The translations under genes and the position numbers were made by a program. The notes beneath the pieces were generated by a model that had not been told where the DNA came from, ran no database searches, and saw nothing but the letters and a program-made list of their open reading frames with translations. DNA of 64,000 nt from Lachnospiraceae bacterium UBA7196 (GTDB lineage: Bacteria > Bacillota > Clostridia > Lachnospirales > Lachnospiraceae): positions 1-64,000 of the forward strand of contig DKUU01000023.1 in the NCBI GenBank assembly GCA_002490835.1. Reading direction: 5' to 3'. This document shows positions 42,427-51,617 of the stretch, in pieces (positions within the stretch are counted from its first letter, which is position 1; every line of letters begins with the position of its first letter).

Positions 42427-43926
42427 ATGGGATTATCGGATAAAATCCTTTTTCAAATAAGACGGTGCGGCGCGGCGCTTCTTGTTTTTTCGCTGTCTTT
42501 TAGCATAGCTGCTGGCAGTTCTCTGACCGCACAGGCAGCATCTACGGAGGAATTACAGGAACAGGCCGAGGCCCGCAAATCGCTTCCTATTCAATCCAAC
42601 GAGATTGAAAACTGGCCAAGCGGCCCCCAGATCGGCGCGCAGGCCGCCATTCTCATGGACGCCAACACCGGCGTGATCCTTTACGCCAAAAATATCCACG
42701 AACGCCTTTATCCCGCCAGCACAACGAAAATCATGACCTCCCTTCTTGCCATGGAGCTGGGAAATTTAGATGATATTGTAAAATTCAGTCATGAAGCTGT
42801 TTTCAGCGTGCCTGCGGACGGTTCTAACATGGGTATGGATGAAGGCGAATCCCTCACGCTGGAGGAATGCCTCTACGGTATCATGGTGGCCTCCGCCAAC
42901 GAAGCCGCCAATGCGGCAGGCGAATACATTTCCGGTTCCATTCAGGAATTTGTAGATTTAATGAACCTACGGGCCAAAGAGATCGGCTGCACAGACACGC
43001 ATTTTACCAATACAAACGGTCTTCATGACCCCGAACACTACACCAGTGTCTACGATCTGGCCCTGATCTCCAGCCACTTCTTTCAGAATGAAATGCTTTG
43101 TAAAATCAGCAACACAGCTAGTTATCACTTTGAAGCTACCGCCACCCAGCCGGATGATTTCACTAAGAAAAATAAGCACTTGTTGATCAACGGAGAACTG
43201 GCCTATGAGGGTGTTTTGGGCGGAAAGACCGGCTTTACGAGCGATTCCAGACAGACCCTTGTGACCTGCGCCGAACGAAACGGTATGAAGCTTATTTGCG
43301 TTGTGTTTAAGGAGGAATCTCCGAATCAGTTTGCGGATACGGTAGAGCTTTTCGATTATGGTTTTCAAAACTTTCAGGTATTGAACGTATCCGAAAACGA
43401 GCAAAAATATAACATTGAATCCACAGGCTTTTTGCAGATCGGCAATGATGTGTTTGGTAATTCCAAGCCTTTGCTTTCAATAGATACTGACAGTTATGTC
43501 ATAATTCCCAACATGGTCACCTTCGCTGATCTTGACTCAACCATCGACTACAGCCAAACTGACGGGACCCGTATCGCGGAAATCGGGTATTCCTACCATG
43601 ACATGTATGTAGGAAAAGCATATTTAAATCTTGTTGCAGACAGCGTCTCAAACTATGAATTTGACACAAAAATGACAGCCACCGATATCAGTGTGGAAAA
43701 GGTGGAACCTGCCGCAGAAGAAACAGACGCACAGGACACCGTATTTATTAATATTAAAAAAGTGCTAATCGTTATCCTTATTATTGCCGCCATCGTCATT
43801 ACAATCCTGATGATATATGCCCTCATTACTAATAACAGGGCAGCCAGACGCAGAGAAAACCGCGTGAAGCGCAAAAAAAAGAGACGGTCCACTCTGCATA
43901 TGGATTTCGAGGATTTTGATTTTTAA
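42427..43926 (+). CDS. D-alanyl-D-alanine carboxypeptidase (class A PBP5 family)
   Basis: A 499-residue surface enzyme that trims the terminal D-alanine of peptidoglycan stem peptides. A signal peptide (about residues 1-37) ends near AQA. The active site is complete: SxxK as STTK (Ser98, Lys101), SAN near 158 and KTG in GGKTGFTSDS. A C-terminal domain is followed by one transmembrane helix (VLIVILIIAAIVITILMIYA) and a basic tail, so it is anchored at both the wall and the membrane. It resembles the DacF/DacB-type enzymes of Firmicutes. A GH5 cellulase gene follows after 38 bases and may share the transcript. Confidence 0.93.
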   Translation: MGLSDKILFQIRRCGAALLVFSLSFSIAAGSSLTAQAASTEELQEQAEARKSLPIQSNEIENWPSGPQIGAQAAILMDANTGVILYAKNIHERLYPASTTKIMTSLLAMELGNLDDIVKFSHEAVFSVPADGSNMGMDEGESLTLEECLYGIMVASANEAANAAGEYISGSIQEFVDLMNLRAKEIGCTDTHFTNTNGLHDPEHYTSVYDLALISSHFFQNEMLCKISNTASYHFEATATQPDDFTKKNKHLLINGELAYEGVLGGKTGFTSDSRQTLVTCAERNGMKLICVVFKEESPNQFADTVELFDYGFQNFQVLNVSENEQKYNIESTGFLQIGNDVFGNSKPLLSIDTDSYVIIPNMVTFADLDSTIDYSQTDGTRIAEIGYSYHDMYVGKAYLNLVADSVSNYEFDTKMTATDISVEKVEPAAEETDAQDTVFINIKKVLIVILIIAAIVITILMIYALITNNRAARRRENRVKRKKKRRSTLHMDFEDFDF

Positions 43927-43964
43927 AAGGAAAACTGAAAATATCAATAAGGGAGGATGTCAAA

Positions 43965-45818
43965 ATGAAAAAATTAGTAAAGGCATTTGCATTTCTGTTA
44001 ACGGCAGTCTTGCTTACAGGTCTTTTCCCTGCCGTTTCCAAAGCAGAGGCTGAAAAATTAACAGGAAAAACAGCTATGGAAATCACGCAGATGATGGACA
44101 AGGGTTGGAATCTGGGAAATACTTTTGACGCTACCGGCGGGAAAAAGGATGATCCATACAGTCAGGAGACTTCCTGGGGAAATCCGCAAGTCACCAAAGA
44201 GTTGATTGACGGCGTAAAGGCGGCGGGCTTTACTACCATTCGCATCCCTGTCACATGGAACAATTATATCGATAAATCAAACGGCTATCATATTGATGAA
44301 GCTTTTTTAAACCGTGTCAATGAAATCGTAGACTACGCTTTAGAAAACGAGATGTTTGTGATCTTGAATGCGCACCATGAAGAGTGGGTCAATGATAAAA
44401 ATATCCATGAAAATTATGAAGAGATTGGTAAGGAGTTAAATGCCGTCTGGTCACAGCTGGCGGATCACTTTGCAGAGTATGACCAGCATTTAATCTTTGA
44501 AGGCATGAACGAGCCCAGAGCAGTCGGTATGGGTTATGAATGGAACGGAAATCAGGCCTGTTACGACGCCGTGAATTACTTAGATCAGGTTTTTGTGGAC
44601 TGCATCCGCAGCAACGGAAAGGGATATAATTCTGAGAGAGCGCTTATGATTCCGGGATATGCTGCGTCAATGAATGCTGCTGTCCTAAAATCCATTCAGA
44701 TTCCCCAGTACAACGGGAAAGATGCGGAGAATCTGATCATTTCCGTTCACTGCTATTCCCCCTATAATTTCTGTTTGACGGATGATCAGGAAAGTTTCAG
44801 CCCGGAAAATACGCAGGATACATCAGGGATCACATCCTTGATCAACAATTTAAAAAGTCTCTTTATAAATAATGGGATACCGGTCGTTATCGGGGAATGC
44901 GGCGCTACCAATACAAACGACAATGACGATGCCAGAAAATTATGGTTCATTTTCATGGGCGACATTACCAGAGAAAATGGAATCCCTGCCGTCTTGTGGG
45001 ACAACGGGGCAAAGGGAAACAGCGGCGGAGAATGTCATAATTATTTTATGAGAGAAACCGGAGAACCGGCATATCCTGAATTGCTCAGCGCCTTTATCTA
45101 TGGTGATTTAGAGGCAAAGAAGCCTAAAGATATGTTAATTGATTTTGAGCCTTATGAAGAAGGCGGAACAACAGTTCTTGCCACACCGGAACAGTATGGT
45201 TTTACTCCGAAGACATTAATGAAAAAAGCGAAAATAAATCATACAGAGGGGGTTGCTGTCGGCTTCAGCGTTGTTATTCCCAAAGCAGGAAACGATTCTT
45301 ATGCCACAATGGATCTTTCTAAGTTTGTGGGAAAGACCGTCAATGTAGGGCTGTATTTGAGATCTGAAAGTCAGGGATCCGTGACTCTGGGTATTTTGGA
45401 GAAAGAAAAGCAGGAGCTTGCCACGGCGCAGATAGACGCAGAATGGACGCAGGTGACCTTTTCCTACCAATTCAGTGAGGATGATTGCGAAAGGGCCTTA
45501 TTTTTCCAAGGGGACGGCGCGGATGATTTTTACGTAGACGATATTTCTATTACCATGGTTGACGAAAAGGACCGATATGAAACACAGGTTCTAAAAGGCG
45601 GTGAGACGGGAGAAACGATTGAAGAACCTGCCGCTGATGAATCCGTGGAAGATGATTCCAATACCGATCAGGGTGATGTAAACAACGCTGCGCAGCCGCC
45701 AAATCCCTCTTCTGAAACAAATAACGGCGCATTTAAGACGATCATTGTGCTCTGTGTCATCATTGTTTTTGTTGGAATCATTGCCTACATTGTAAAGAAA
45801 AAGGCAGGAAAGAACTAG
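43965..45818 (+). CDS. GH5 family cellulase, membrane-anchored
   Basis: A 617-residue secreted endoglucanase-like enzyme. A signal peptide (about 1-27) is followed by the GH5 barrel (about 35-370), starting GWNLGNTFDATGG. The acid/base is Glu183 in FEGMNEPR and the nucleophile Glu311 in VVIGECGA. A beta-sandwich module with carbohydrate-binding character follows (about 385-545), then an acidic linker and a C-terminal transmembrane helix with a basic tail. The enzyme should thus stay on the cell surface. GGGAGGATG lies before the ATG. It shares its anchoring design with the upstream carboxypeptidase, and the close spacing suggests joint expression. Confidence 0.92.
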   Translation: MKKLVKAFAFLLTAVLLTGLFPAVSKAEAEKLTGKTAMEITQMMDKGWNLGNTFDATGGKKDDPYSQETSWGNPQVTKELIDGVKAAGFTTIRIPVTWNNYIDKSNGYHIDEAFLNRVNEIVDYALENEMFVILNAHHEEWVNDKNIHENYEEIGKELNAVWSQLADHFAEYDQHLIFEGMNEPRAVGMGYEWNGNQACYDAVNYLDQVFVDCIRSNGKGYNSERALMIPGYAASMNAAVLKSIQIPQYNGKDAENLIISVHCYSPYNFCLTDDQESFSPENTQDTSGITSLINNLKSLFINNGIPVVIGECGATNTNDNDDARKLWFIFMGDITRENGIPAVLWDNGAKGNSGGECHNYFMRETGEPAYPELLSAFIYGDLEAKKPKDMLIDFEPYEEGGTTVLATPEQYGFTPKTLMKKAKINHTEGVAVGFSVVIPKAGNDSYATMDLSKFVGKTVNVGLYLRSESQGSVTLGILEKEKQELATAQIDAEWTQVTFSYQFSEDDCERALFFQGDGADDFYVDDISITMVDEKDRYETQVLKGGETGETIEEPAADESVEDDSNTDQGDVNNAAQPPNPSSETNNGAFKTIIVLCVIIVFVGIIAYIVKKKAGKN

Positions 45819-45851
45819 GGGATACAAAGAAGCAAATCTTTCTTTACTGAC

Positions 45852-45895
45852 AAAAATGCTGTAAATTCAAAGATACATGAATTTACAGCATTTTT
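45852..45895. terminator. Strong terminator after the GH5 gene
   Basis: AAAAATGCTGTAAATTCA and TGAATTTACAGCATTTTT form a stem of about 17 base pairs around an eight-base loop, with A and T runs at the two ends, so it can act in both directions between the GH5 gene and tRNA-Arg. Confidence 0.92.
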
Positions 45896-45898
45896 CAG

Positions 45899-45970
45899 CG
45901 TTCCCTGCGAGAATCGAACTCACAACTGGGGCTTAGGAGGCTCCTGTTATATCCATTTAACTAAGGGAAC
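45899..45970 (-). tRNA. tRNA-Arg (anticodon CCT)
   Basis: Read on the minus strand: acceptor GTTCCCT/AGGGAAC, D arm GTTA/TAAC, anticodon loop CTCCTAA giving anticodon CCT, and T arm GTGAG/CTCGC around TTCGATT with discriminator G. The anticodon stem GGAGC/GCCCC has one A-C mismatch in its middle and the variable loop is only four bases. No CCA is encoded. Confidence 0.88.
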
Positions 45971-45977
45971 TGATATA

Positions 45978-46859
45978 TTACAGAGGATAATTGATATATC
46001 CCTGCATCCAAATGGATCCTTTAAACCGACGACCGATCTGCGGCTCTCCGTACAGATCCTGTTTGTTGATACAAACGTCAAACTCCAGATCGTTACAACT
46101 CAAGTGCATGACATAGATCTCTTCCCCGGTGATTTTATTAGTCCGCAGGGCAATATCTAAAATCTCACCCAGAACCGAGTACTGATCGCACTCTACGCCA
46201 TAAGGCATGAAATAGGTGTCCACCAGACTGAAAACATCCTCCGTGAGAATCTTTTTGGAGATCGTGGAATAAATATCCATATCCTCAAGCGTCAGACTCT
46301 CGATCGCGTCCTCATCGCCCAGACGGGCCGCCGCGATCAGCTTATTGCGGCTGGTAGAAACCCGCTCGCTCCTTTTTATCTCATTCTCATCTTTTCCAAT
46401 CGGTAATATTATATTACCACCAATTGACAATCCTGACAATGTTAAAGTTGTACCTGTGACAGGAAGCTTATTTGTATTCTGTGCCTTCACGTAGGGTACG
46501 ATGTTCTGCAGATAGAAGACCAGACTAACGCCTACCTTGATATCGTCGCAAACCCCCGCATAAGATTCCTTATCCGCATGTCGTTCCACGGACACATCCT
46601 CGCAAGAACTGATGCCGGTACCGCGCAGATACGGATAAAAGTAATCATAAGTAAACTTTTCTTCCGCGTCAAATTCTCCGCAGACAGCAATTCCCATACC
46701 CGGCGCAAAATCCTCACAAAACTCCGCCAGTATGGTTTTTTCTCCGTTAGCGGTATAGGAGCGGTGTTTCGCGTTCATGATCACATCCGTGATCAGTCGC
46801 TGTTCCTCCCGCCTGTCATTCAATTTACTAAACCCGATTGCCCGCATATACTTATGCAA
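45978..46859 (-). CDS. DUF3881 family protein
   Basis: A 293-residue cytosolic protein with the N-terminus MHKYMRAIGFSKLNDR typical of DUF3881, a family mostly known from Lachnospiraceae and without assigned function. It has no membrane segment or signal. I chose the TTG at 46857-46859, which follows GAGGTGA and gives the family N-terminus; a GTG nine bases upstream would sit on the ribosome site. It starts 32 bases after the serS stop, so the two are probably co-transcribed. The family call is by recall of the N-terminal pattern. Confidence 0.75.
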   Translation of the reverse strand: MHKYMRAIGFSKLNDRREEQRLITDVIMNAKHRSYTANGEKTILAEFCEDFAPGMGIAVCGEFDAEEKFTYDYFYPYLRGTGISSCEDVSVERHADKESYAGVCDDIKVGVSLVFYLQNIVPYVKAQNTNKLPVTGTTLTLSGLSIGGNIILPIGKDENEIKRSERVSTSRNKLIAAARLGDEDAIESLTLEDMDIYSTISKKILTEDVFSLVDTYFMPYGVECDQYSVLGEILDIALRTNKITGEEIYVMHLSCNDLEFDVCINKQDLYGEPQIGRRFKGSIWMQGYINYPL

Positions 46860-46891
46860 TGAACTCACCTCGATACCGTCACTGATCCTAT

Positions 46892-48169
46892 TTACCGCAG
46901 CTCCGCGATCCCGCCCATATAAGGACGAAGCACCTCAGGAATCCGCACGGAACCGTCCGCCTGCAGATTGTTTTCCAAAAATGCGATCAGCATTCTGGGC
47001 GGCGCCACCACTGTATTATTCAATGTATGCGCAAAATATTTGCCCTCCGCGCCATTTACGCGGATGCGAAGCCTCCTCGCCTGCGCATCTCCCAGATTAG
47101 AGCAGCTTCCTACCTCAAAATATTTCTTCTGTCTGGGAGACCATGCCTCCACATCATAAGATTTTACCTTGAGATCCGCCAGATCGCCGGAACAGCACTC
47201 GATCGTTCGCACCGGAATATCCAGAGAACGGAAAAGGTCCACCGTATTCTGCCATAATTTATCAAACCACATGGGAGACTCTTCCGGCTTACAGACCACG
47301 ATCATTTCCTGTTTTTCAAACTGGTGGATGCGGTACACACCCCTCTCCTCGATACCATGCGCGCCCTTCTCCTTGCGGAAACAGGGCGAATAGCTGGTAA
47401 GGGTGTGAGGCAGTTCCTCCTCCTGAATAATGGTATCAATAAACTTACCGATCATGGAATGCTCGGAAGTACCGATCAGATAAAGGTCTTCCCCCTCTAT
47501 CTTATACATCATGGCATCCATTTCCGCAAAACTCATAACGCCGTCCACTACCGCGCTCCTAATCATAAAAGGCGGTACGCAATAGGTAAAACCCCTATTA
47601 ATCATAAAATCTCTGGCATAGGCGATCACTGCGGAGTGAAGTCTTGCGATATCGCCCATCAGGTAATAAAAACCGTTTCCGGCCACACGTCCCGCGGCAT
47701 CCATATCAATGCCATGGAAACGCTCCATGATCTCGGTATGGTAAGGAATCTCAAAATCAGGAACCACCGGGTCGCCGTATTTTTGGACCTCGACATTTTC
47801 CGTATCATCCTTGCCGATCGGAACGGAAGGATCGATGATATTCGGAATGGTCATCATATCCTTTTTGATCTTTTCACGCAGGTCGTTTTCTTTTGCCTCC
47901 AGTTCAGAAAGTCTGGTCGCGCCTGCTGCCACTTCTGCTTTCTTCGCCTCGGCTTCCTCTTTCTTTCCCTGCGCCATCAATGCACCAATTTCTTTGGAAA
48001 TCTTGTTTCTCTTTGCGCGGATATCGTCCGCTTCCTGCTGGGCCGCTCTGACTTCCGCATCCAACGCAATCACTTCATCTACCAACGGAAGCTTCTGTTC
48101 CTGAAATTTCTTTTTAATATTCTCTTTTACCGCTTCAGGATTCTCCCTCAAAAACTTGATATCAATCAT
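46892..48169 (-). CDS. serS: Seryl-tRNA synthetase
   Basis: A 425-residue class II aminoacyl-tRNA synthetase. The N-terminal coiled-coil arm (about residues 30-105), rich in Lys and Glu, contacts the long arm of tRNA-Ser. The catalytic core holds the motif 2 region (CFRKEKGAHGIEERGVYRIHQF, given as FRKEKGAHG and RIHQFEKQE), then EVGSCSNLGDAQARRL and NNTVVAPPRMLIAFLEN, with the motif 3 arginine. No T-box leader fits in the 41 bases before it. Confidence 0.97.
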   Translation of the reverse strand: MIDIKFLRENPEAVKENIKKKFQEQKLPLVDEVIALDAEVRAAQQEADDIRAKRNKISKEIGALMAQGKKEEAEAKKAEVAAGATRLSELEAKENDLREKIKKDMMTIPNIIDPSVPIGKDDTENVEVQKYGDPVVPDFEIPYHTEIMERFHGIDMDAAGRVAGNGFYYLMGDIARLHSAVIAYARDFMINRGFTYCVPPFMIRSAVVDGVMSFAEMDAMMYKIEGEDLYLIGTSEHSMIGKFIDTIIQEEELPHTLTSYSPCFRKEKGAHGIEERGVYRIHQFEKQEMIVVCKPEESPMWFDKLWQNTVDLFRSLDIPVRTIECCSGDLADLKVKSYDVEAWSPRQKKYFEVGSCSNLGDAQARRLRIRVNGAEGKYFAHTLNNTVVAPPRMLIAFLENNLQADGSVRIPEVLRPYMGGIAELR

Positions 48170-48210
48170 TTTATATTACCTCCATTTTGTCCGAGCAAGT
48201 TTTATGCGAC

Positions 48211-49257
48211 TCACTCTACTACGCTGTCAATATACAGATCATCATACTCTGTCATATCCTTAACTACATCCACCGCCGTACCGTACCGATCCTTTGTGAT
48301 CCTGATCACCGGCCTGTCCGGAAACTGTTTATTCTGATAAAGTACGATCCCTGTCTCTCCTTCATTAGTCCTGACTACAGTGCCCGCAGGATAAACAGCG
48401 GTAAACTCTAAAAGGATATCGACAATTTTGCCGTCAAATTTAATATCTCTATTGGTTCTCAGATATCGGACTGCCTCAAAAACTTTCGACCGCTTACAAC
48501 CGATTCCGCAGATCATCTCGTCAAAAGCATCACAAATCTGAATAATACGGCATTCTTCCGAAATATCCGTGGTCTTTAACGGGTATCCTGAGCCATCCAG
48601 CCGCTCATGGTGATATAATATCATATTTTTCACTGTTTCGGATATCCAATTTTCGTCACGAAGCGTCGTATACCCATAAATTGGGTGTTTCTTGTATTCT
48701 GCATACTCCATCTCTGAGAGCTGATCCAAATTCTGGTTCTCATAAGAAATCAACAGATAGCGCAGACCCAGATCGTGAAGCAGACTGCCGACGCCTATAT
48801 CATGTACCTCTTCCTGTGGAAGTCCCATTCTAAGCGCAACCAGAGTCGCGAGACTGCAAAGGCTGATTGAATGCTCATAAATATCAGAACTTCTCTCCTT
48901 GATGTCGTAGATTTTTTCCACGACCTCTTCTTCCTGTAGAATATTTGTAATTATGGTATCTGCTGTCTGCGCAAGTTCCATCAATTTTTCGTTGTGGCTG
49001 TAGGTATGTTTTTCCAAAATATTTTTTACTTTTGACTTAAAACCTGCCTCCACATCTTCCTTCAGGATCATCACCTGCTTCGTATCCGGCGCATCCTCCT
49101 TGACATAAACTTCCAGAATATTGAGTTCCTTTAACTTCTCAACATATTCCGGCTTTAGCTGCGTTCCCGCCGAAAGCAGAATCTTGTACTCCATTGTCAT
49201 GGCATCTTTAGCCAAAACCTCTGTCCCTGTCAGATTGTCAACCTTACACAATCTCAT
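48211..49257 (-). CDS. HD-GYP domain protein (cyclic di-GMP phosphodiesterase type)
   Basis: A 348-residue cytosolic protein. The N-terminal part (about residues 1-110) is a DUF3391-like helical region. The HD-GYP domain follows with LLHDLG for the HD pair and HHERLDGSGYP for the GYP motif, both intact; the later CDAFDEM segment is also typical. Such proteins hydrolyse cyclic di-GMP or related dinucleotides. A short C-terminal beta extension (residues 285-348) resembles a PilZ-like or SH3-like tail but I cannot assign it. It sits between serS and the DUF4446-parB-parA group. Confidence 0.9.
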   Translation of the reverse strand: MRLCKVDNLTGTEVLAKDAMTMEYKILLSAGTQLKPEYVEKLKELNILEVYVKEDAPDTKQVMILKEDVEAGFKSKVKNILEKHTYSHNEKLMELAQTADTIITNILQEEEVVEKIYDIKERSSDIYEHSISLCSLATLVALRMGLPQEEVHDIGVGSLLHDLGLRYLLISYENQNLDQLSEMEYAEYKKHPIYGYTTLRDENWISETVKNMILYHHERLDGSGYPLKTTDISEECRIIQICDAFDEMICGIGCKRSKVFEAVRYLRTNRDIKFDGKIVDILLEFTAVYPAGTVVRTNEGETGIVLYQNKQFPDRPVIRITKDRYGTAVDVVKDMTEYDDLYIDSVVE

Positions 49258-49297
49258 ATACAGGCCTCCTCCAAGTATGCTGCCCCTTCCATTTTCG

Positions 49298-49807
49298 CTA
49301 CAGATCCATTGCTATATCGAGCGCCTTCTTTTCTTCATCTCCCAAAGCAATATCACACAGTCCGGCTTTGATCTCTTTTGTATAAGAATAGCAGCCTTCC
49401 GCACTATGAACAGAATTTAAGATAAAACCGTTATCATTTTCATCAAGCAATGCAAGTGAGAAACTGAGCTGCCCTCCCATTTGGTTAAAGGCATCATACT
49501 TCACCAGACCGATTTTCTGAAAAGCACCTTCCAATTTACGGTACAGGTTTTCAATATCCTTATGATTCCTATCCATGGATGCCTTGATCAGTTTGTTATC
49601 TTCGTAAAGTCCTACAATGTCTTTTTCCAGACTTTTCGCATTCTTACCGCCCATAAACTTCTGATACCGTCTGGACAATTTATTAAATTTCACAAACAGC
49701 ACGATCACCATAATGAGCAGAATAATTGCCAAGGCAGCCAGAACAATGAACAAATATGACAGATCCGTTCCGCCAAGCCCCATATCCTCCAGTAAATTAA
49801 AATTCAT
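49298..49807 (-). CDS. DUF4446 family protein
   Basis: A 169-residue bitopic protein. One transmembrane helix at about residues 17-40 (LSYLFIVLAALAIILLIMVI) is followed by a coiled coil (about 55-95) and a C-terminal beta domain with YDAFNQMGGQLSFSLALLD, a core shared by DUF4446 proteins. The family regularly lies next to parB in clostridia, as here, which suggests a link with chromosome segregation or the division site, but its function is unknown. Confidence 0.85.
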   Translation of the reverse strand: MNFNLLEDMGLGGTDLSYLFIVLAALAIILLIMVIVLFVKFNKLSRRYQKFMGGKNAKSLEKDIVGLYEDNKLIKASMDRNHKDIENLYRKLEGAFQKIGLVKYDAFNQMGGQLSFSLALLDENDNGFILNSVHSAEGCYSYTKEIKAGLCDIALGDEEKKALDIAMDL

Positions 49808-49862
49808 TTGTTTTCCTCATTTCTGAGCAGTTTCTTATCCGTATGATTTTCAATCGGATAGT

Positions 49863-50753
49863 TTATCTGCCGGTCAGTAAGTCTGTAAGTTTCTCCAGAT
49901 CATCGTGCGTGTAAAATTCAATTTCCAGCTTGCCGGCGCCCGCCCCTTTCGAAGTGATCGCCACCTTTGTGCCAAGAGACTGTTTGAGCTTTTCTTCCAA
50001 ATCCTGATAGACAGCCTCTAAGGCTTTATCTGTCACCGTCTCTTTCTTCGCTTTATCAGGTTTATTCAGATTTTTGACCAATTTCTCGACATCTCTGACA
50101 CTCAGTTTTTCGTCGAAAACTTTTTGTGCAATCGTGTACTGCTGTTCTGCATCCTCAATGGATATCAAGGCTCTGGCGTGTCCCGTCGTGATCATATCAT
50201 CAATGATCATCTGCTGCACTTCGTCGCAGAGCTTTAATAGCCGCATCGAGTTTGTGACTGCTGTCCTGCTCTTGGAAACCCTCTCCGCCACCTCGTCCTG
50301 CTTGAGGTTAAATTCTGTCAGTAATCTCTTATAAGCCTGCGCTTCCTCAATCGGATTTAAATCTTCTCTCTGAATATTTTCGATCAGGGAAATCTCAACA
50401 ATCTCCTGCTCCGTATAATTACGGACGATAACCGGCACTTCCTTCAAACCTGCCAGCTTCGCTGCCCGCCAGCGGCGCTCTCCGGCTATGATCTCATAGT
50501 GAGTCTTTCTATCCTGCACAATAAGGGGCTCCACGATTCCATACTGCTTAATGGAATCCGCCAGCTCCTGCAGGGCATCCTCATCAAAATTCTTTCGGGG
50601 CTGTTCTCTGTTCGGCTCCACCTTTGTAATCTTAACATAGGTTCCCTGTCCGTTATCTTCTTTTATTTCTTCTGCCTTTGTTTCTGTCTTTGGTGTTGCC
50701 ACCGGAATCAGGGAATCTAATCCCTTCCCTAAGCCTCTCGCTGCTTTTGCCAT
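49863..50753 (-). CDS. parB: Chromosome partitioning protein ParB (Spo0J)
   Basis: A 296-residue DNA-binding CTPase that loads on parS sites and organises the origin. The N-terminal ParB/Srx domain contains IKQYGIVEPLIV and the CTP-binding IIAGERRWRAAKLAG. The central helix-turn-helix region (KQDEVAERVSKSRTAVTNSMRLL, given as LKQDEVAERVSKSRTAV) and the C-terminal dimerisation region follow. It lies 25 bases after parA. Two perfect parS sites are about 2 kb away at 52718 and 52767. Confidence 0.96.
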   Translation of the reverse strand: MAKAARGLGKGLDSLIPVATPKTETKAEEIKEDNGQGTYVKITKVEPNREQPRKNFDEDALQELADSIKQYGIVEPLIVQDRKTHYEIIAGERRWRAAKLAGLKEVPVIVRNYTEQEIVEISLIENIQREDLNPIEEAQAYKRLLTEFNLKQDEVAERVSKSRTAVTNSMRLLKLCDEVQQMIIDDMITTGHARALISIEDAEQQYTIAQKVFDEKLSVRDVEKLVKNLNKPDKAKKETVTDKALEAVYQDLEEKLKQSLGTKVAITSKGAGAGKLEIEFYTHDDLEKLTDLLTGR

Positions 50754-50778
50754 GTTTCTCTCCTATACTAATTATGAA

Positions 50779-51540
50779 CTACCTTACATTAATGATTTCC
50801 TCCGCGAGCGACATATACGCCTCCGCTCCCGCGGACTTCGGATCATACATATGAATGGGCATACCATAACTGGGCGCTTCAGCCAGCCTGATGTTCCTCG
50901 GTATCAATGTGTTATAAACTTTCTGTTTCAGGTTATTCTTGACGTTCTCTACCACCTGCATAGAAAGATTTGTGCGGGAGTCGTACATGGTAAAGACCAC
51001 GCCTTCCATATCCAGCTCCGGATTCAGTCTTTCTTTTACGAGGTTAATGGTATGTATCAACTGGCTGAGACCTTCCAACGCATAGTACTCGCACTGGATC
51101 GGAACAAGTACCGTATCCGCCGTCGTCATAGCATTGATCGTTAAAAGATTCAGAGAGGGCGGACAGTCGATCATAATAAAATCGTACTTGTCTCTCACCC
51201 AGTCAATTTCCTTTTTTAATATATACTCTTTTTTATCTACGCCAATCAGTTCGATCTCCGTTGCCGCTAAATTAACATTCGAGGGAATGATGGAAACGCC
51301 CGGTATTACATCAGCTAAAATGCACTCGTTTATAGAGCATTCGCTTAAGAATAATTCATAGATCGTATTTTCCAATTCGTTTTTTTCGACACCGAAGCCG
51401 CTGGTCGTATTTCCCTGCGGATCTGCATCAATCACCAGTACCTTTTTCCCCTTTACTGCCAACGCTGCTGAAAGGTTAATAGCCGTGGTCGTCTTACCGA
51501 CGCCACCCTTTTGGTTGGCAATTGCAATTGTTCTTCCCAT
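50779..51540 (-). CDS. parA: Chromosome partitioning ATPase ParA (Soj)
   Basis: A 253-residue deviant Walker ATPase that cooperates with ParB in origin segregation and regulates DnaA. The Walker A motif KGGVGKTT lies at residues 11-18 with the signature lysine, followed by the VIDADPQGN Walker A' segment and FIMIDCPPSL. The length and lack of an N-terminal extension fit the chromosomal Soj type. It is transcribed before parB. Confidence 0.96.
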   Translation of the reverse strand: MGRTIAIANQKGGVGKTTTAINLSAALAVKGKKVLVIDADPQGNTTSGFGVEKNELENTIYELFLSECSINECILADVIPGVSIIPSNVNLAATEIELIGVDKKEYILKKEIDWVRDKYDFIMIDCPPSLNLLTINAMTTADTVLVPIQCEYYALEGLSQLIHTINLVKERLNPELDMEGVVFTMYDSRTNLSMQVVENVKNNLKQKVYNTLIPRNIRLAEAPSYGMPIHMYDPKSAGAEAYMSLAEEIINVR

Positions 51541-51617
51541 TTTTTATCTTTATCCTCTTTCTATTTTAGTGTCCGCTTACGATTATATCACTAATCCACG
51601 TGATAAGCTATCTTTTT

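Noticed and set aside
48170..48210. T-box leader before serS
   Set aside because: Only 41 bases separate serS from the preceding gene, too short for a T-box.
47324..48337. Open frame of 337 codons antisense to serS
   Set aside because: The opposite strand encodes a complete seryl-tRNA synthetase; the antisense product has no recognisable domain.
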